A stretch of DNA of 43,877 nt from an uncultured Lachnospiraceae bacterium (GCA_900544445.1 UQVK01000022.1:1-43877); one strand, 5' to 3'; shown: positions 15,544-25,111, numbered from the stretch's first letter. Program-made: numbers and translations. The notes: a model not told the origin generated them from the sequence alone.

Positions 15544-16569
15544 ATGGATTATAAGAATGCCGGAGTGGATATCGAAGCTGGTTATAAATCGGTGGAATTG
15601 ATGAAAAAGTACGTAAAGGAGACCATGCGGCCCGAAGTCCTTGGTGGACTGGGCGGCTTTTCCGGAGCCTTCTCCATGGAGAGCTTTAAGGATATGGAAA
15701 AGCCCACCCTGGTTTCCGGAACGGACGGTGTGGGAACGAAGCTGAAGCTGGCGTTCCTGATGGACAGGCATGATACGGTGGGAATCGACTGTGTGGCGAT
15801 GTGTGTCAATGATATCGCCTGCGCGGGCGGAGAACCGCTGTTTTTCCTGGATTATATCGCCTGCGGAAAGAATTATCCCGAGAAGATCGCTTCGATCGTC
15901 AAGGGTGTGGCAGATGGCTGCAAACAGGCCGGAGCGGCTCTGATCGGCGGAGAGACGGCGGAAATGCCGGGCTTCTATCCGGAAGATGAATACGATCTGG
16001 CCGGTTTTGCCGTGGGCATTGTGGACGAAAAGAAGATGATCACGGGAGCGGACTTAAAGCCCGGCGACGTGCTGATCGGTCTTGCCAGCTCCGGCGTTCA
16101 CAGCAACGGTTTCTCCCTGGTGCGCAAGGTGTTTGAGATGACGAAGGAATCTCTGGACACGTATTATGAAGAACTGGGAACCACGCTGGGTGAAGCGCTG
16201 CTGGCGCCCACGAAGATCTATGTGAAGGCGCTGCGCACGGTGAAGGAAGCGGGCGTGGATATTAAGGCATGCAGCCACATCACCGGAGGCGGTTTCTATG
16301 AGAACATTCCCAGAATGCTTCCTGATGGGGTGAAGGCTGTCGTGGAAAAGGACAGCTATGAGATCCCTGCGATTTTCCGGCTTCTTGCGAAAACGGGAAA
16401 TATTGAAGAAAAGATGATGTACAATACCTACAACATGGGAATCGGCATGGTACTCGCCGTGGATCCTGCGGATGCGGACAAGGCCATGGAAGCGGCCCGT
16501 GCGGCGGGAGAGAACCCCTATGTGATCGGCAGAATCGAAGCCGGGGAAAAAGGGGTGGAGTTATGCTGA
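15544..16569 (+). CDS. purM: Phosphoribosylformylglycinamidine cyclo-ligase (AIR synthetase)
   Basis: Closes the imidazole ring: FGAM plus ATP gives AIR. The 341-residue product has the conserved GTDGVGTK motif at 59-66, [21 protein letters not shown] and the C-terminal [14 protein letters not shown], all intact and at family length. The substrate FGAM is made by PurL, encoded 20 kb away in this window. It starts 55 bases after purE and its end overlaps the purN start by 7 bases, which indicates translational coupling. Confidence 0.97.
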   Translation: MDYKNAGVDIEAGYKSVELMKKYVKETMRPEVLGGLGGFSGAFSMESFKDMEKPTLVSGTDGVGTKLKLAFLMDRHDTVGIDCVAMCVNDIACAGGEPLFFLDYIACGKNYPEKIASIVKGVADGCKQAGAALIGGETAEMPGFYPEDEYDLAGFAVGIVDEKKMITGADLKPGDVLIGLASSGVHSNGFSLVRKVFEMTKESLDTYYEELGTTLGEALLAPTKIYVKALRTVKEAGVDIKACSHITGGGFYENIPRMLPDGVKAVVEKDSYEIPAIFRLLAKTGNIEEKMMYNTYNMGIGMVLAVDPADADKAMEAARAAGENPYVIGRIEAGEKGVELC

Positions 16570-17186
16570 ACATTCTCGTCTGCGTGTCAGGCGGAGGAAC
16601 CAACCTTCAGGCGGTCATTGACGCGGTGAAGGACGGGCGCATCCGCAATACGCGGATTGCCGGTGTGATCAGCAACAACCGTTCCGCCCATGCGCTTAAG
16701 CGGGCGGAAGAGAACGGAATCGATGCGGTCTGCCTTTCTCCGAAGGCGTTTTCGGACCGGGAGGCATTCAACCGCGCGTTTCTGGAGAAGGTGAACGAAT
16801 ATGCGCCTGATCTGATCGTGCTGGCGGGATTTCTGGTGAACATTCCGCCGGAGATGATCCGTGCCTATCCGAACCGGATCATCAACATCCATCCTTCCCT
16901 GATCCCTTCCTTCTGCGGAACCGGCTACTATGGCCTGAAGGTGCATGAGGCGGCTCTGGCAAGAGGCGTGAAGGTGACGGGAGCAACGGTGCATTTCGTG
17001 GACGACGGAACGGATACCGGCCCGATTCTTCTGCAGAAGAGCGTTGATGTGCAGCCGGACGATACGCCGAAGAGTCTCCAGCAGCGTGTGATGGAGGAAG
17101 CGGAATGGATCCTTCTTCCGAAAGCGATTGACCTGATCGCTGCCGGAAGGGTGGAGGTCGTGGACGGAAAGGCTGTAATCCGGTAA
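16563..17186 (+). CDS. purN: Phosphoribosylglycinamide formyltransferase
   Basis: Transfers a formyl group from 10-formyl-tetrahydrofolate to GAR, giving FGAR. The 207-residue protein has the nucleotide-binding start [16 protein letters not shown], the catalytic segment [11 protein letters not shown] (Asn and His of the Asn-His-Asp triad) and [11 protein letters not shown] with the catalytic Asp. ATG overlaps the last codons of purM. The operon order E-M-N-D means one transcript provides non-consecutive steps of the pathway. Confidence 0.97.
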   Translation: MLNILVCVSGGGTNLQAVIDAVKDGRIRNTRIAGVISNNRSAHALKRAEENGIDAVCLSPKAFSDREAFNRAFLEKVNEYAPDLIVLAGFLVNIPPEMIRAYPNRIINIHPSLIPSFCGTGYYGLKVHEAALARGVKVTGATVHFVDDGTDTGPILLQKSVDVQPDDTPKSLQQRVMEEAEWILLPKAIDLIAAGRVEVVDGKAVIR

Positions 17187-17207
17187 AAAACCGTACAGAA
17201 GAAAGCG

Positions 17208-17222
17208 TGCCGCCTGGCGGCA
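17208..17222 (+). other. GC-rich hairpin just upstream of the purD ribosome site
   Basis: TGCCGC and GCGGCA pair around CTG (or as TGCCGCC/GGCGGCA around one T). It ends 5 bases from the purD ribosome site. It matches the GCCGCC/GGCGGC hairpin in front of purE. Confidence 0.6.
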
Positions 17223-17236
17223 GGAAAAGAGGAAAG

Positions 17237-18511
17237 ATGAAGATTCTGATCGTGGGAAGCGGAGGACGGGAGCACGCCATTGCGGCTGCCGCAGCCAGAA
17301 GCCCGAAAGCGGAAAAGATATACTGTGCACCCGGCAACGCTGGAATTGCTGCGCTGGCTGAGTGCGTACCGATTAAAGTAAATGAGTTTGAAAAGATCGC
17401 ATCCTTTGCAAAGGAGAAGGCGGTGGATCTGGTCATCGTGGGACCGGACGATCCGCTGGCGGAAGGTCTGGTGGATGTTCTGGAGGAAGCAGGCCTGAGA
17501 GCCTTCGGCCCCAGAAAGAACGCGGCTATCCTGGAGGGAAGCAAGGCGTTTTCCAAGGATCTGATGAAGAAATATCACATTCCCACGGCAGCCTATGAAA
17601 CGTTTGAGGATGCGAAGGCAGCTGAGGAATATCTGGAAAGAGCGGACTATCCCATCGTCCTGAAGGCGGACGGCCTGGCGCTGGGAAAGGGCGTGCTGAT
17701 CTGTAAGACAAAGGAAGAGGCGCTTGCCGGTGTGAAGGAGATCATGCTGGATAAGCATTTCGGGACGGCGGGGAACCGCATGGTGGTGGAAGAATTCCTC
17801 ACCGGGCGGGAGGTTTCCGTGCTGTCCTTCGTGGACGGAAAGACGATCCGGATCATGACTTCCGCTCAGGACCACAAACGGGCCTGCGACGGGGATCAGG
17901 GACTGAATACCGGAGGCATGGGAACCTTTTCCCCGTCCCCGTTCTATACGAAAGAGGTGGATGAATTCTGCCGGAAATATATTTATCAGCCCACGGTGGA
18001 CGCCATGGCGGCAGAAGGACGGCCCTTCAAGGGAATCATTTTCTTCGGCCTGATGCTGACGGAGAAAGGACCGAGGGTGCTTGAGTACAATGCCAGATTC
18101 GGCGACCCGGAGGCGCAGGTTGTGCTTCCCCGGATGAAAAACGACATCCTGGATGTGATGGAAGCCTGCATCGACGGCACGCTGGATCAGATTCAGCTTG
18201 CATTTGAGGACAATGCGGCGGTCTGCGTGGTGCTGGCGTCCGAAGGATATCCGGTCAGCTACGAAAAAGGCTATCCGATCACGGGGCTGGAGCGGTTTGA
18301 TGAGGTCTCCGACGCGTTCTGCTTCCATGCGGGAACTTCTTTTGATGGAGAGGGGCGCATCGTGACGAACGGCGGAAGGGTGCTCGGCATCACCGCAGTT
18401 GGAAAGGATCTGAAGGCGGCCAGGGCCAGGGCGTATGAGGCGGCCGGCTGGGTGGACTTCGCCAACAAATATATGAGGACGGATATCGGAAAGGCCATTG
18501 ATGAGGCGTGA
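17237..18511 (+). CDS. purD: Phosphoribosylamine-glycine ligase (GAR synthetase)
   Basis: ATP-grasp ligase joining glycine to phosphoribosylamine, the second step of purine synthesis. The 424-residue product starts MKILIVGSGGREHAIAAAAA, contains the HYIPTA-like hinge before the ATP-grasp domain (DYPIVLKADGLALGKGVLIC), the loop DHKRACDGDQGLNTGGMG and the metal site VLEYNARFGDPEAQ. Start at 17237 (AGAGGA upstream) fits the conserved N-terminus; a start 30 bases earlier is not supported. Last pur gene of this operon; 76 bases to the next gene without a T-tailed terminator, so some read-through is possible. Confidence 0.97.
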   Translation: MKILIVGSGGREHAIAAAAARSPKAEKIYCAPGNAGIAALAECVPIKVNEFEKIASFAKEKAVDLVIVGPDDPLAEGLVDVLEEAGLRAFGPRKNAAILEGSKAFSKDLMKKYHIPTAAYETFEDAKAAEEYLERADYPIVLKADGLALGKGVLICKTKEEALAGVKEIMLDKHFGTAGNRMVVEEFLTGREVSVLSFVDGKTIRIMTSAQDHKRACDGDQGLNTGGMGTFSPSPFYTKEVDEFCRKYIYQPTVDAMAAEGRPFKGIIFFGLMLTEKGPRVLEYNARFGDPEAQVVLPRMKNDILDVMEACIDGTLDQIQLAFEDNAAVCVVLASEGYPVSYEKGYPITGLERFDEVSDAFCFHAGTSFDGEGRIVTNGGRVLGITAVGKDLKAARARAYEAAGWVDFANKYMRTDIGKAIDEA

Positions 18512-18587
18512 ATACGAAAGAAAGGTCACGGATTTAAGCGCCCGCCCTTTGGGGAATGCTTAAAAAAGAGAAAGGCATGGTACGCAA

Positions 18588-19790
18588 ATGAACAGGATAA
18601 AATCAGGAAGAAAGAAAAGAAGCCTGCGGATCGCTGCAGTGCTGACCGCGATGGCTCTCTGCGCGGGAATGTGGGGACAGAGCGGACTTGTCAGCCGCGC
18701 ATCCAACAGCCTTGGAAGCCAGACCGGGCAGGAGACGGGCGGTGATGCCCAGGAAGAAGCGCCTGCGGAAAGTACGGACGGCGGAGAGGACGTGGAATCT
18801 CAGATCGTGGATGAGAATACGGAGGATCTGTCCGGAACTTCTACGGCGGCCAGAGTGAGAGTGGTTCCTGCCAGCGCGAGACTGCGCGGCGAAGCATCCA
18901 CTGATTCTGAACAGGTGGGAAGCCTTTCTTCCGGAGATGAGATCGACGTAGTGGGAGAAACCACAGGCAGCGACGGGAATCTGTGGTATCAGGTTTCCGG
19001 TGAAGTGAACGGAGAAACCGTATCCGGCTATATCCGTTCCGATCTGGTAGAGGTGACGCAGACTGCTCAGGCAGAGACCCCTGCGGAAACGACTTCTGAG
19101 ACGCCCTCAGAAACGCCTTCTGAAACGGAAAGTGTCTCTACGGACGAATACAGTGTCAGCTATGCGGATGATGGTACGGGAACAGGCGTCAGTGACTGGT
19201 ATCTGAATGACAACGTCAACGGAACCAGATATAAGATCAGCGATCTTCTGAATGCGCAGCAGACAAATGAAAGCAATATTGCAGTGATGGAAGAGCAGAC
19301 CGGAAACATGCGCATGATCATCATCATTCTTGCGGTGATCATCGCCCTGCTTGTCATCGTGGTCACCATTCTGATCTTCCGGCTCAGAAATTCCTATGAG
19401 GATGGCGGTTATGATGCGGATGATTACGACGATGAGGACGAAGACGACGACCGTTACGAGGACGAGGAAGAGGACGAGGAGGATGATGAAGACGATGAGG
19501 ACGAAGACGACGATTACGTTCCCAGAAGGCGCCGCGGCGCGGTGAGGCGTCCGGCGCGTTCCAGAAAGCCTTCCCGCAGAAGCCGTTATGAGGAAGAGGA
19601 CGAAGACGAGGAAGAAGAGGACGACGATCGTTATGAAGACGAGGAGGAAGAGGATGAGCCTCCGAGAAGATCCTCCCGCCAGTCCGGCAGAGCAAGGAGC
19701 CAGAGAGGCCAGAAGAATTACAGGCCCAAGGACTTCCTGGATGTGGATGAGGATGATGATCTTGATTTTGAATTCCTGGATCTGAAATAA
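18588..19790 (+). CDS. SH3-domain single-pass membrane protein with long acidic tail
   Basis: 400 residues. Residues 1-38 form a basic then hydrophobic signal or anchor. A low-complexity Glu/Gly/Ser stretch follows. Residues about 85-150 match a bacterial SH3b domain (VRVVPASARLRGEASTDSEQ, GDEIDVVGETTG, SGYIRSDLVEV), which often binds peptidoglycan. A Thr/Glu/Ser/Pro repeat follows, then a clear transmembrane helix near 243-265 (MIIIILAVIIALLVIVVTIL). The remaining 135 residues alternate blocks of Asp/Glu with blocks of Arg (RRRRGAVRRPARSRKPSRRS), ending in DVDEDDDLDFEFLDL. Topology: SH3 outside, charged tail in the cytosol. Partner unknown. It follows purD but has a different function; a strong terminator follows. 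Confidence 0.85.
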   Translation: MNRIKSGRKKRSLRIAAVLTAMALCAGMWGQSGLVSRASNSLGSQTGQETGGDAQEEAPAESTDGGEDVESQIVDENTEDLSGTSTAARVRVVPASARLRGEASTDSEQVGSLSSGDEIDVVGETTGSDGNLWYQVSGEVNGETVSGYIRSDLVEVTQTAQAETPAETTSETPSETPSETESVSTDEYSVSYADDGTGTGVSDWYLNDNVNGTRYKISDLLNAQQTNESNIAVMEEQTGNMRMIIIILAVIIALLVIVVTILIFRLRNSYEDGGYDADDYDDEDEDDDRYEDEEEDEEDDEDDEDEDDDYVPRRRRGAVRRPARSRKPSRRSRYEEEDEDEEEEDDDRYEDEEEEDEPPRRSSRQSGRARSQRGQKNYRPKDFLDVDEDDDLDFEFLDLK

Positions 19791-19796
19791 AGGGTC

Positions 19797-19841
19797 AAAG
19801 GCCGCTGTGGAAAGGACCGAAATCTGTCCGCAGCGGCCTTT
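19797..19841 (+). terminator. Terminator after the SH3 membrane protein gene
   Basis: A 15-bp stem (19797-19811 with 19827-19841, one G-T) starts in AAA and ends in TTT. It lies 7 bases after the stop and directly before the gntR promoter. Confidence 0.8.
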
Positions 19842-19845
19842 CCGG

Positions 19846-19884
19846 TTGACAGAATGTGCCTTCTGTTATAATATGTATATAACA
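19846..19884 (+). promoter_or_regulatory. gntR-clpC promoter with palindromic operator
   Basis: TTGACA at 19846-19851, 17 bases, TAATAT at 19869-19874. TGTTATA (19864-19870) and TATAACA (19878-19884) form a perfect inverted repeat around seven bases and straddle the -10 box, the usual position for an autorepressing GntR/YtrA-type operator. Confidence 0.75.
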
Positions 19885-19937
19885 ATAACGGTTCCGGTGC
19901 TGTCAAAGCCGGACAGGAGAAAGAAGAGCGATGCACA

Positions 19938-20321
19938 GTGGAAATGGTATTGGAAATTGATTTTAACAGTGATGAGGCCATCTATATACAGCTCAGGAAT
20001 CAGATCATTCTCGGGATTGCGACCAACCGTTACCGGGAAGGGGATGTACTTCCCAGCGTGCGGCAGCTTGCCGATGAGATCGGAATCAACATGCACACGG
20101 TCAATAAGGCATATACGGTTCTGAAGCAGGAAGGCTTTGTGAAAGTGGACCGGAGAAAGGGCGCCGTCATATCCATAGACGAAGGGAAAAAGAAGGCGAT
20201 GGAAGAAATGCGGCAGGAGCTTCTGCTTCTGCTTGCAAAAGCGAGCTGTAAGAATATTTCCCGTCAGGAGGTGCATGCTTTAATTGATGAAATCTATGAA
20301 GAATATGGAGGACTGGAATAA
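19938..20321 (+). CDS. GntR-family regulator, YtrA type
   Basis: 127 residues: an N-terminal winged helix (EAIYIQLRNQIILGIATNRY; VLPSVRQLADEIGINMHTVN; EGFVKVDRRKGAVI) and a short C-terminal helical tail, which is the YtrA subfamily layout, with no ligand domain. The start is taken as GTG 19938; ATG 19944 is the alternative, and neither has a strong ribosome site. The stop TAA overlaps the clpC ATG by one base (TAATG), so the two are translationally coupled. The operator in the promoter suggests autorepression and thereby control of clpC. In YtrA systems the signal is usually cell-envelope stress, but here the target is a protease chaperone. Confidence 0.93.
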   Translation: MEMVLEIDFNSDEAIYIQLRNQIILGIATNRYREGDVLPSVRQLADEIGINMHTVNKAYTVLKQEGFVKVDRRKGAVISIDEGKKKAMEEMRQELLLLLAKASCKNISRQEVHALIDEIYEEYGGLE

Positions 20322-22762
20322 TGCAGTCGCAGTTTACAGATAAGGCCAGAACGGCCCTCCAGCTTGCCGAGCGAGCCGCCAGGAGAATGAGGCAGGGATA
20401 TGTGGGAACAGAGCATATCCTGCTGGGCCTCCTGGAGGAAGGTACGGGCACGGCCGCCAGGGTGCTTGCGGAAAACGGCGCAAATGAGCAGGAAATCCGG
20501 GACATGATCCGGGATCTGATCGCCCCTGTTTCTCCTGTCCCGGTCAAAGAGAGGGACGGCTATTCCCCGAGGGCGATGGCCATTCTGGAGGAGGCCCACA
20601 GGCAGGCGGCCCGTTTTGGTTCTTTCCTTACAGGAACGGAGCATATTCTGCTCGCCCTGATCCGGGAAGGAGAAAATGTGGCGGTCCGGCTCTTAAATAC
20701 CTGCAGCCTCCAGCCGCAGAAGATCTATGCGGATACCCTTGCGGCGATGGGGCAGGACCCCGGTCTGTACAAGGAAGATCTTGTGAAGAAGCAGAAAAAG
20801 AAGGGGCAGACCGCCACTCTGGAGCAGTACAGCAGGGATATGACCGCTCTGGCTGCCGCAGGGAAGCTGGACCCGGTTGTGGGCAGAGAGGAAGAGATCA
20901 GCCGTGTGATCCAGATCCTGTCCAGACGGACGAAGAATAATCCCTGCCTGGTGGGAGAGCCCGGCGTCGGAAAAACCGCCATTGTGGAAGGGCTTGCCCG
21001 CAGGATTGTGGAAGGAAACGTGCCGGATACCGTGAAGGACAAACGGGTTCTTACCCTGGACCTTTCCGGAATGATCGCAGGAAGCAAATACCGGGGAGAA
21101 TTTGAGGAACGGATTAAGAAGGTGATCCGCGAGGTGACGGAAGCCGGAAACGTGCTTCTGTTCCTGGATGAGCTTCATACGCTGATCGGCGCAGGAGGAG
21201 CGGAAGGGGCGATCGACGCTTCCAATATCCTGAAGCCCTCCCTCGCTCGCGGCGAGTTGCAGCTCATCGGCGCGACCACGATCACGGAGTACCGGAAGTA
21301 TATTGAACGGGACGCCGCGCTGGAAAGAAGGTTCCAGCCGGTTAACGTGGAAGAACCCACGGAAGAGGAGGCGATCCGCATTCTGGAGGGGATTGCTCCC
21401 GGCTATGAAAAGCATCATCAGGTCACCTATGAACCCGGTGCGCTGGAAGCGGCCGTGCGTCTTTCCAGCAGATATATCAACGACAGAAGGCTGCCGGATA
21501 AGGCCATCGATCTGATCGATGAAGCCGCTTCTGCGGTGAAGCTGTCGAATATGGAACAGCCGGAGGACATCCGGCTGCTGAATGAGCAGATTCATGAACT
21601 GGATCAGAAGATCGAGAACGCGATCCGCCTGGAGGCCTTTGAGCAGGCCGGGAACTGGAAGCGGGAGCAGGACGCCGTGATGAAGAAGCTGGCGCAGAAG
21701 AAAGCGCGGCTTCAAAAAAAGAAGGCGGAAAGCCGCCACGTGGTCACGGAAAACGATGTGGCGCAGGTGGTTGCGGCCTGGACGAAAATTCCGGTGAGCA
21801 GGCTGGAGGAAAAGGAAAGCGAACGGCTCATGAAGCTGGAGTCGATTCTGCATAAGCGGGTGATCGGCCAGGAGGAAGCCGTTTCTGCGGTGGCGCGGGC
21901 CATGAGAAGAGGACGTGTGGGACTTCAGGATCCGAAGCGGCCCATCGGCTCTTTCCTGTTTCTTGGTCCCACGGGCGTGGGAAAGACGGAGCTGAGCAAA
22001 GCGCTGGCGGAAGCCATGTTCGGAAGCGAAAACGCCCTGATCCGGATCGATATGTCCGAGTATATGGAGGGACATTCCGTTTCCAAGCTGATCGGTTCCC
22101 CGCCCGGATATGTGGGTTTTGACGACGGGGGCCAGCTTTCGGAGAAGGTGCGCCGTAACCCTTATTCCGTCGTGCTTTTCGATGAAATCGAGAAGGCGCA
22201 TCCCGACGTGTTCAACATTCTTCTGCAGGTGCTGGACGACGGTCATATCACCGATTCCAAGGGCCGAAAGGTGAGCTTTAAGAATACGGTGCTCATCATG
22301 ACCTCAAATGCCGGCGCGCAGAGGATCGTGGATCCGAAGAGCCTGGGTTTTTCCACGGGAGCCGACGAAAAGAAGGACTATGAGCGGATGAAATCAGGGG
22401 TGATGGAGGAAGTGAAACGGCTGTTCAAGCCGGAATTCATCAACCGGATCGATGAGATCATGGTGTTCCATCCTCTCACCATGGAGAATATGAAGCAGAT
22501 CATCACGCTTCTTGCAAAGGATCTGATCACACGCTGCAGGGAGCAGCTCGGCATCAGTCTGACCATCACACCGGCGGCCAAAAATCTGATCGTGGAGAAG
22601 CATTCCGATCTGAAGATGGGGGCCCGTCCGCTGAAGCGCGCGATCCAGAGCATGGTTGAGGACGCGCTGGCAGAGGAAATCCTGAGCGGGCGCGTACAGC
22701 CGGAAGACCATGTGACGGTGGGCTGTAAGGACGGTAAAATCAGCTTTCACGTAAAGAAATAA
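20321..22762 (+). CDS. clpC: AAA+ chaperone of the ClpC type
   Basis: 813-residue unfoldase that feeds substrates to ClpP and, in Firmicutes, handles arginine-phosphorylated proteins. The N-terminal double Clp-N repeat (about 1-145) is followed by AAA-1 with Walker A GEPGVGKT (212-219) and Walker B LLFLDELH, a short UVR-like M domain ([20 protein letters not shown], about 425-470), and AAA-2 with GPTGVGKT near 548 and [15 protein letters not shown]. The length is that of ClpC, not ClpB. It is preceded by a GntR gene rather than the usual ctsR-mcsA-mcsB, so control and adaptor differ from Bacillus. Two hairpins terminate it. Confidence 0.93.
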   Translation: MQSQFTDKARTALQLAERAARRMRQGYVGTEHILLGLLEEGTGTAARVLAENGANEQEIRDMIRDLIAPVSPVPVKERDGYSPRAMAILEEAHRQAARFGSFLTGTEHILLALIREGENVAVRLLNTCSLQPQKIYADTLAAMGQDPGLYKEDLVKKQKKKGQTATLEQYSRDMTALAAAGKLDPVVGREEEISRVIQILSRRTKNNPCLVGEPGVGKTAIVEGLARRIVEGNVPDTVKDKRVLTLDLSGMIAGSKYRGEFEERIKKVIREVTEAGNVLLFLDELHTLIGAGGAEGAIDASNILKPSLARGELQLIGATTITEYRKYIERDAALERRFQPVNVEEPTEEEAIRILEGIAPGYEKHHQVTYEPGALEAAVRLSSRYINDRRLPDKAIDLIDEAASAVKLSNMEQPEDIRLLNEQIHELDQKIENAIRLEAFEQAGNWKREQDAVMKKLAQKKARLQKKKAESRHVVTENDVAQVVAAWTKIPVSRLEEKESERLMKLESILHKRVIGQEEAVSAVARAMRRGRVGLQDPKRPIGSFLFLGPTGVGKTELSKALAEAMFGSENALIRIDMSEYMEGHSVSKLIGSPPGYVGFDDGGQLSEKVRRNPYSVVLFDEIEKAHPDVFNILLQVLDDGHITDSKGRKVSFKNTVLIMTSNAGAQRIVDPKSLGFSTGADEKKDYERMKSGVMEEVKRLFKPEFINRIDEIMVFHPLTMENMKQIITLLAKDLITRCREQLGISLTITPAAKNLIVEKHSDLKMGARPLKRAIQSMVEDALAEEILSGRVQPEDHVTVGCKDGKISFHVKK

Positions 22763-22792
22763 TCATACAAACTGAAAAAAGAACAGGAGACC

Positions 22793-22839
22793 GGCAGGAA
22801 CCCATGGTTCCTGCCAAAGAACGGCTGACGCCGTTCTTT
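22793..22839 (+). terminator. Tandem hairpins after clpC
   Basis: Hairpin 1 pairs 22793-22802 with 22806-22815 (10 bp, 3-base loop). Hairpin 2 pairs 22816-22824 with 22831-22839 (AAAGAACGG/CCGTTCTTT, 6-base loop). T-tract is only three bases, so termination may be partial. Confidence 0.6.
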
Positions 22840-22851
22840 CACGATTTAAGC

Positions 22852-22866
22852 GCCGCCTGCGGCGGC
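22852..22866 (+). other. GCCGCC-TGC-GGCGGC hairpin before the ribosome site
   Basis: A 6-bp all-GC stem with a three-base loop ends 5 bases before AGGAGG (22872-22877) of the following gene. The same hairpin, with other loop bases, precedes purE, purD and the gene at 24815-25111. Confidence 0.6.
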
Positions 22867-22886
22867 AGAACAGGAGGACAAAAGCA

Positions 22887-23297
22887 ATGGCAGCAGTAGA
22901 GGAGTTGATCCGCTGGGAGGCAGACGGAAGCATCAGCTTCGGAAATCACACTCTTTCTGAAAAGGCGAAGGTGGAGGATTTCTCCCACGAGGGCGATCTG
23001 TACAAGGTGAAGACCTACCGTACCATGACGAAGCTGGAAAAAAACGGCATGTTCGCCTATGAGTCCGTTCCCGGAACCAGCGTACTCTTCTTTAACGAAC
23101 GTGAGGACGGCGTGAGCTTCCTTGTGGAAGGAAGCGAGGATGCGCAGATCACCATCGGCCTTCAGGATGATGCGGAGTACGATGTGAAGATTAACGGCGA
23201 AGACGCCGGAAGAATGTGCACCAATCTGGGAGGAAAGCTGAGCCTGAGCGTGGAGCTTGCCGGAGCCGGAGAGGTGAAGGTGGAAATCAGCAAATAA
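22887..23297 (+). CDS. Conserved hypothetical protein
   Basis: 136 residues, no signal peptide, no membrane segment, mixed alpha/beta with a beta-rich second half. I recall near-identical proteins (starting MAxxEELxRxExxGxISFGN and containing KVKTYxxxTKLEKNxMFxYESVPG) in Lachnospiraceae, sometimes labelled endosialidase without clear basis. The sequence shows no sialidase Asp-boxes. The C-terminal lobe (VKINGEDAGRMCTNLGGKLS) resembles an immunoglobulin-like or carbohydrate-binding beta sandwich. Strong AGGAGG ribosome site. It is followed by radA after 129 bases. Function unknown. Confidence 0.7.
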   Translation: MAAVEELIRWEADGSISFGNHTLSEKAKVEDFSHEGDLYKVKTYRTMTKLEKNGMFAYESVPGTSVLFFNEREDGVSFLVEGSEDAQITIGLQDDAEYDVKINGEDAGRMCTNLGGKLSLSVELAGAGEVKVEISK

Positions 23298-23426
23298 GGA
23301 AAGCGGACCGAGAGGCTCTGCAGCAGGAAGCCGCAGGAGGAATCTCAGAGCAGGAAGCGCCTGCCGGATAGAGATTTTGCCTGCGGTTTTCCGATGCAGG
23401 GGACAGGAAGGTGAGGAAAACAGGAA

Positions 23427-24803
23427 ATGGCCAAAGCGAAATCGGCTACGGTATTTTATTGTCAGGAATGCGGTTATGAATCCGCAAAATGGATGGGCCA
23501 GTGTCCTGCGTGCAGGACCTGGAACAGCTTTGTGGAGGAGCCTGTCAGAAAAGGACAGGCGGAGACGGGAAAGGAAAAGCACGCCGGGCTTTCCTCCGGA
23601 GGAAAGAAGCCTGCGAAGCTTTCCGAGATTTCCGCAGATGAGGAGGATCGGATTCCTTCCGGAATCGGAGAGCTGGACAGAGTGCTCGGGGGCGGCATCG
23701 TGCCGGGCTCTCTGGTGCTGGTGGGAGGGGACCCTGGCATCGGGAAATCCACCCTCCTTCTGCAGGTATGCAGACTGCTGGCAGAAAGAGGGCGGAAGGT
23801 GCTTTACGTGTCGGGAGAAGAATCCCTGCGGCAGATCAAGATGCGCGCCCAGCGCATCGGACCCTTTCAGGATTCCTTTCTCCTGTTGTGTGAGACGAAT
23901 CTGAGCGATATTGAGGAAAACATCATACGGTTGAAGCCGGAAATCGTGATCATCGATTCCATCCAGACCATGTACAGTGAAGAGGTTTCAGCCGCTCCGG
24001 GCAGCGTTTCCCAGGTGCGGGAATCCACAGGCGTTTTTCTGCGGCTGGCAAAAAGCAATGGCATTTCCATTTTCATCGTGGGGCATGTGACCAAGGAAGG
24101 GACGGTAGCCGGTCCGCGGGTGCTGGAACACATGGTGGATACGGTGCTTTATTTTGAAGGGGACCGGCATGCGGCCTACCGGATCCTGCGGGGCGTGAAG
24201 AACCGTTTCGGTTCCACCAATGAGATCGGTGTGTTTGAAATGCGGAGAGAGGGTCTGTATGAGGTGAAAAATCCTTCCGAATTCATGCTGAACGGACGTC
24301 CGGTTGGGGCGAGCGGCTGTGTGGTTTCCTGTTCCATGGAAGGGACCAGACCCATTCTGGTGGAGATTCAGGCGCTGGTCTGTTCCAGCAATTTCGGATT
24401 TCCCAAAAGACAGGCTGCCGGTACGGATTTTAACCGGGTCAGCCTCCTGATGGCAGTGCTGGAAAAGCGGCTCGGCCTGCAGATATCCGGCTGCGACGCC
24501 TATGTGAACATCGCCGGAGGGATTAAGATTTCGGAACCGGCCATAGACCTTGGCATCGTGATGGCGGTCATCTCCAGCTTTAAAAACCGCCCCATTGAGG
24601 AGGGCGTGATGGCCTTTGGTGAGGTGGGCTTAAGCGGAGAGGTGCGCGCGGTCAGCCAGGCGGAGGGCAGGGTGGCCGAAGCGAAAAAGCTGGGCTTTCA
24701 GACCTGCATTCTGCCTCAGGTGAGCCTGGAGCATCTGCCGAAAATGGATGGCATCCGCCTGGTCGGCGTGCGGTCCGTCAGGGACGTGATCGATTATATC
24801 TGA
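23427..24803 (+). CDS. radA: DNA repair protein RadA
   Basis: RadA is a RecA-like hexameric branch-migration ATPase used in recombination. The 458-residue product has a four-cysteine zinc finger at 12-29 (YCQECGY, CPAC), Walker A GDPGIGKST at about 101-109, the RadA-specific KNRFGSTNEIGVF motif and a C-terminal Lon-protease-like domain (LGIVMAVISSFKNRPIEEGV). All motifs intact. ATG 23427 is supported by conservation and a GGA-containing ribosome site. No dedicated terminator: a convergent small gene begins 12 bases later. Confidence 0.97.
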   Translation: MAKAKSATVFYCQECGYESAKWMGQCPACRTWNSFVEEPVRKGQAETGKEKHAGLSSGGKKPAKLSEISADEEDRIPSGIGELDRVLGGGIVPGSLVLVGGDPGIGKSTLLLQVCRLLAERGRKVLYVSGEESLRQIKMRAQRIGPFQDSFLLLCETNLSDIEENIIRLKPEIVIIDSIQTMYSEEVSAAPGSVSQVRESTGVFLRLAKSNGISIFIVGHVTKEGTVAGPRVLEHMVDTVLYFEGDRHAAYRILRGVKNRFGSTNEIGVFEMRREGLYEVKNPSEFMLNGRPVGASGCVVSCSMEGTRPILVEIQALVCSSNFGFPKRQAAGTDFNRVSLLMAVLEKRLGLQISGCDAYVNIAGGIKISEPAIDLGIVMAVISSFKNRPIEEGVMAFGEVGLSGEVRAVSQAEGRVAEAKKLGFQTCILPQVSLEHLPKMDGIRLVGVRSVRDVIDYI

Positions 24804-24814
24804 AGCGCCGGCTC

Positions 24815-25111
24815 TTACCTGTCGTTATACAGGCCGGAGCCGGGAAAAAACGCAGGAGGAACCGGCGGCATGTTTTCCGGAACACCGCCTGGAAGGGAGC
24901 CGGGAGTGGTTCCGGGCAGAATCCCGGGAAACAGCATGCCGTCCCCCTCATGCGCGCGTGCCAGCTCCTGGTCGCGGTTGACGGGATTGCAGCCGTCATG
25001 GGACATGACGGTGCGCGGGTCCATGTCGGACGCCTTTCCGTTTTCATCGATACGGATGCCGGACATATCCCGGCCATGGGCATCATAAGCAGCTCTGATT
25101 CTTTTTTCCAT
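24815..25111 (-). CDS. Small Pro/Gly-rich hypothetical protein
   Basis: 98 residues. The first 55 are charged (MEKRIRAAYDAHGRDMSGIR, DMDPRTVMSHDGCNPVNRDQ), the rest is a proline/glycine/phenylalanine-rich tail (FPGILPGTTPGSLPGGVPEN) with no hydrophobic segment. Start at 25111 is chosen because GAGAGG lies just upstream and the extension is basic noise. It converges on radA, with only 12 bases between stops. A GC-rich hairpin stands before its ribosome site. No family recognised; codon use is like its neighbours, so it is likely a real gene. Confidence 0.5.
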   Translation of the reverse strand: MEKRIRAAYDAHGRDMSGIRIDENGKASDMDPRTVMSHDGCNPVNRDQELARAHEGDGMLFPGILPGTTPGSLPGGVPENMPPVPPAFFPGSGLYNDR

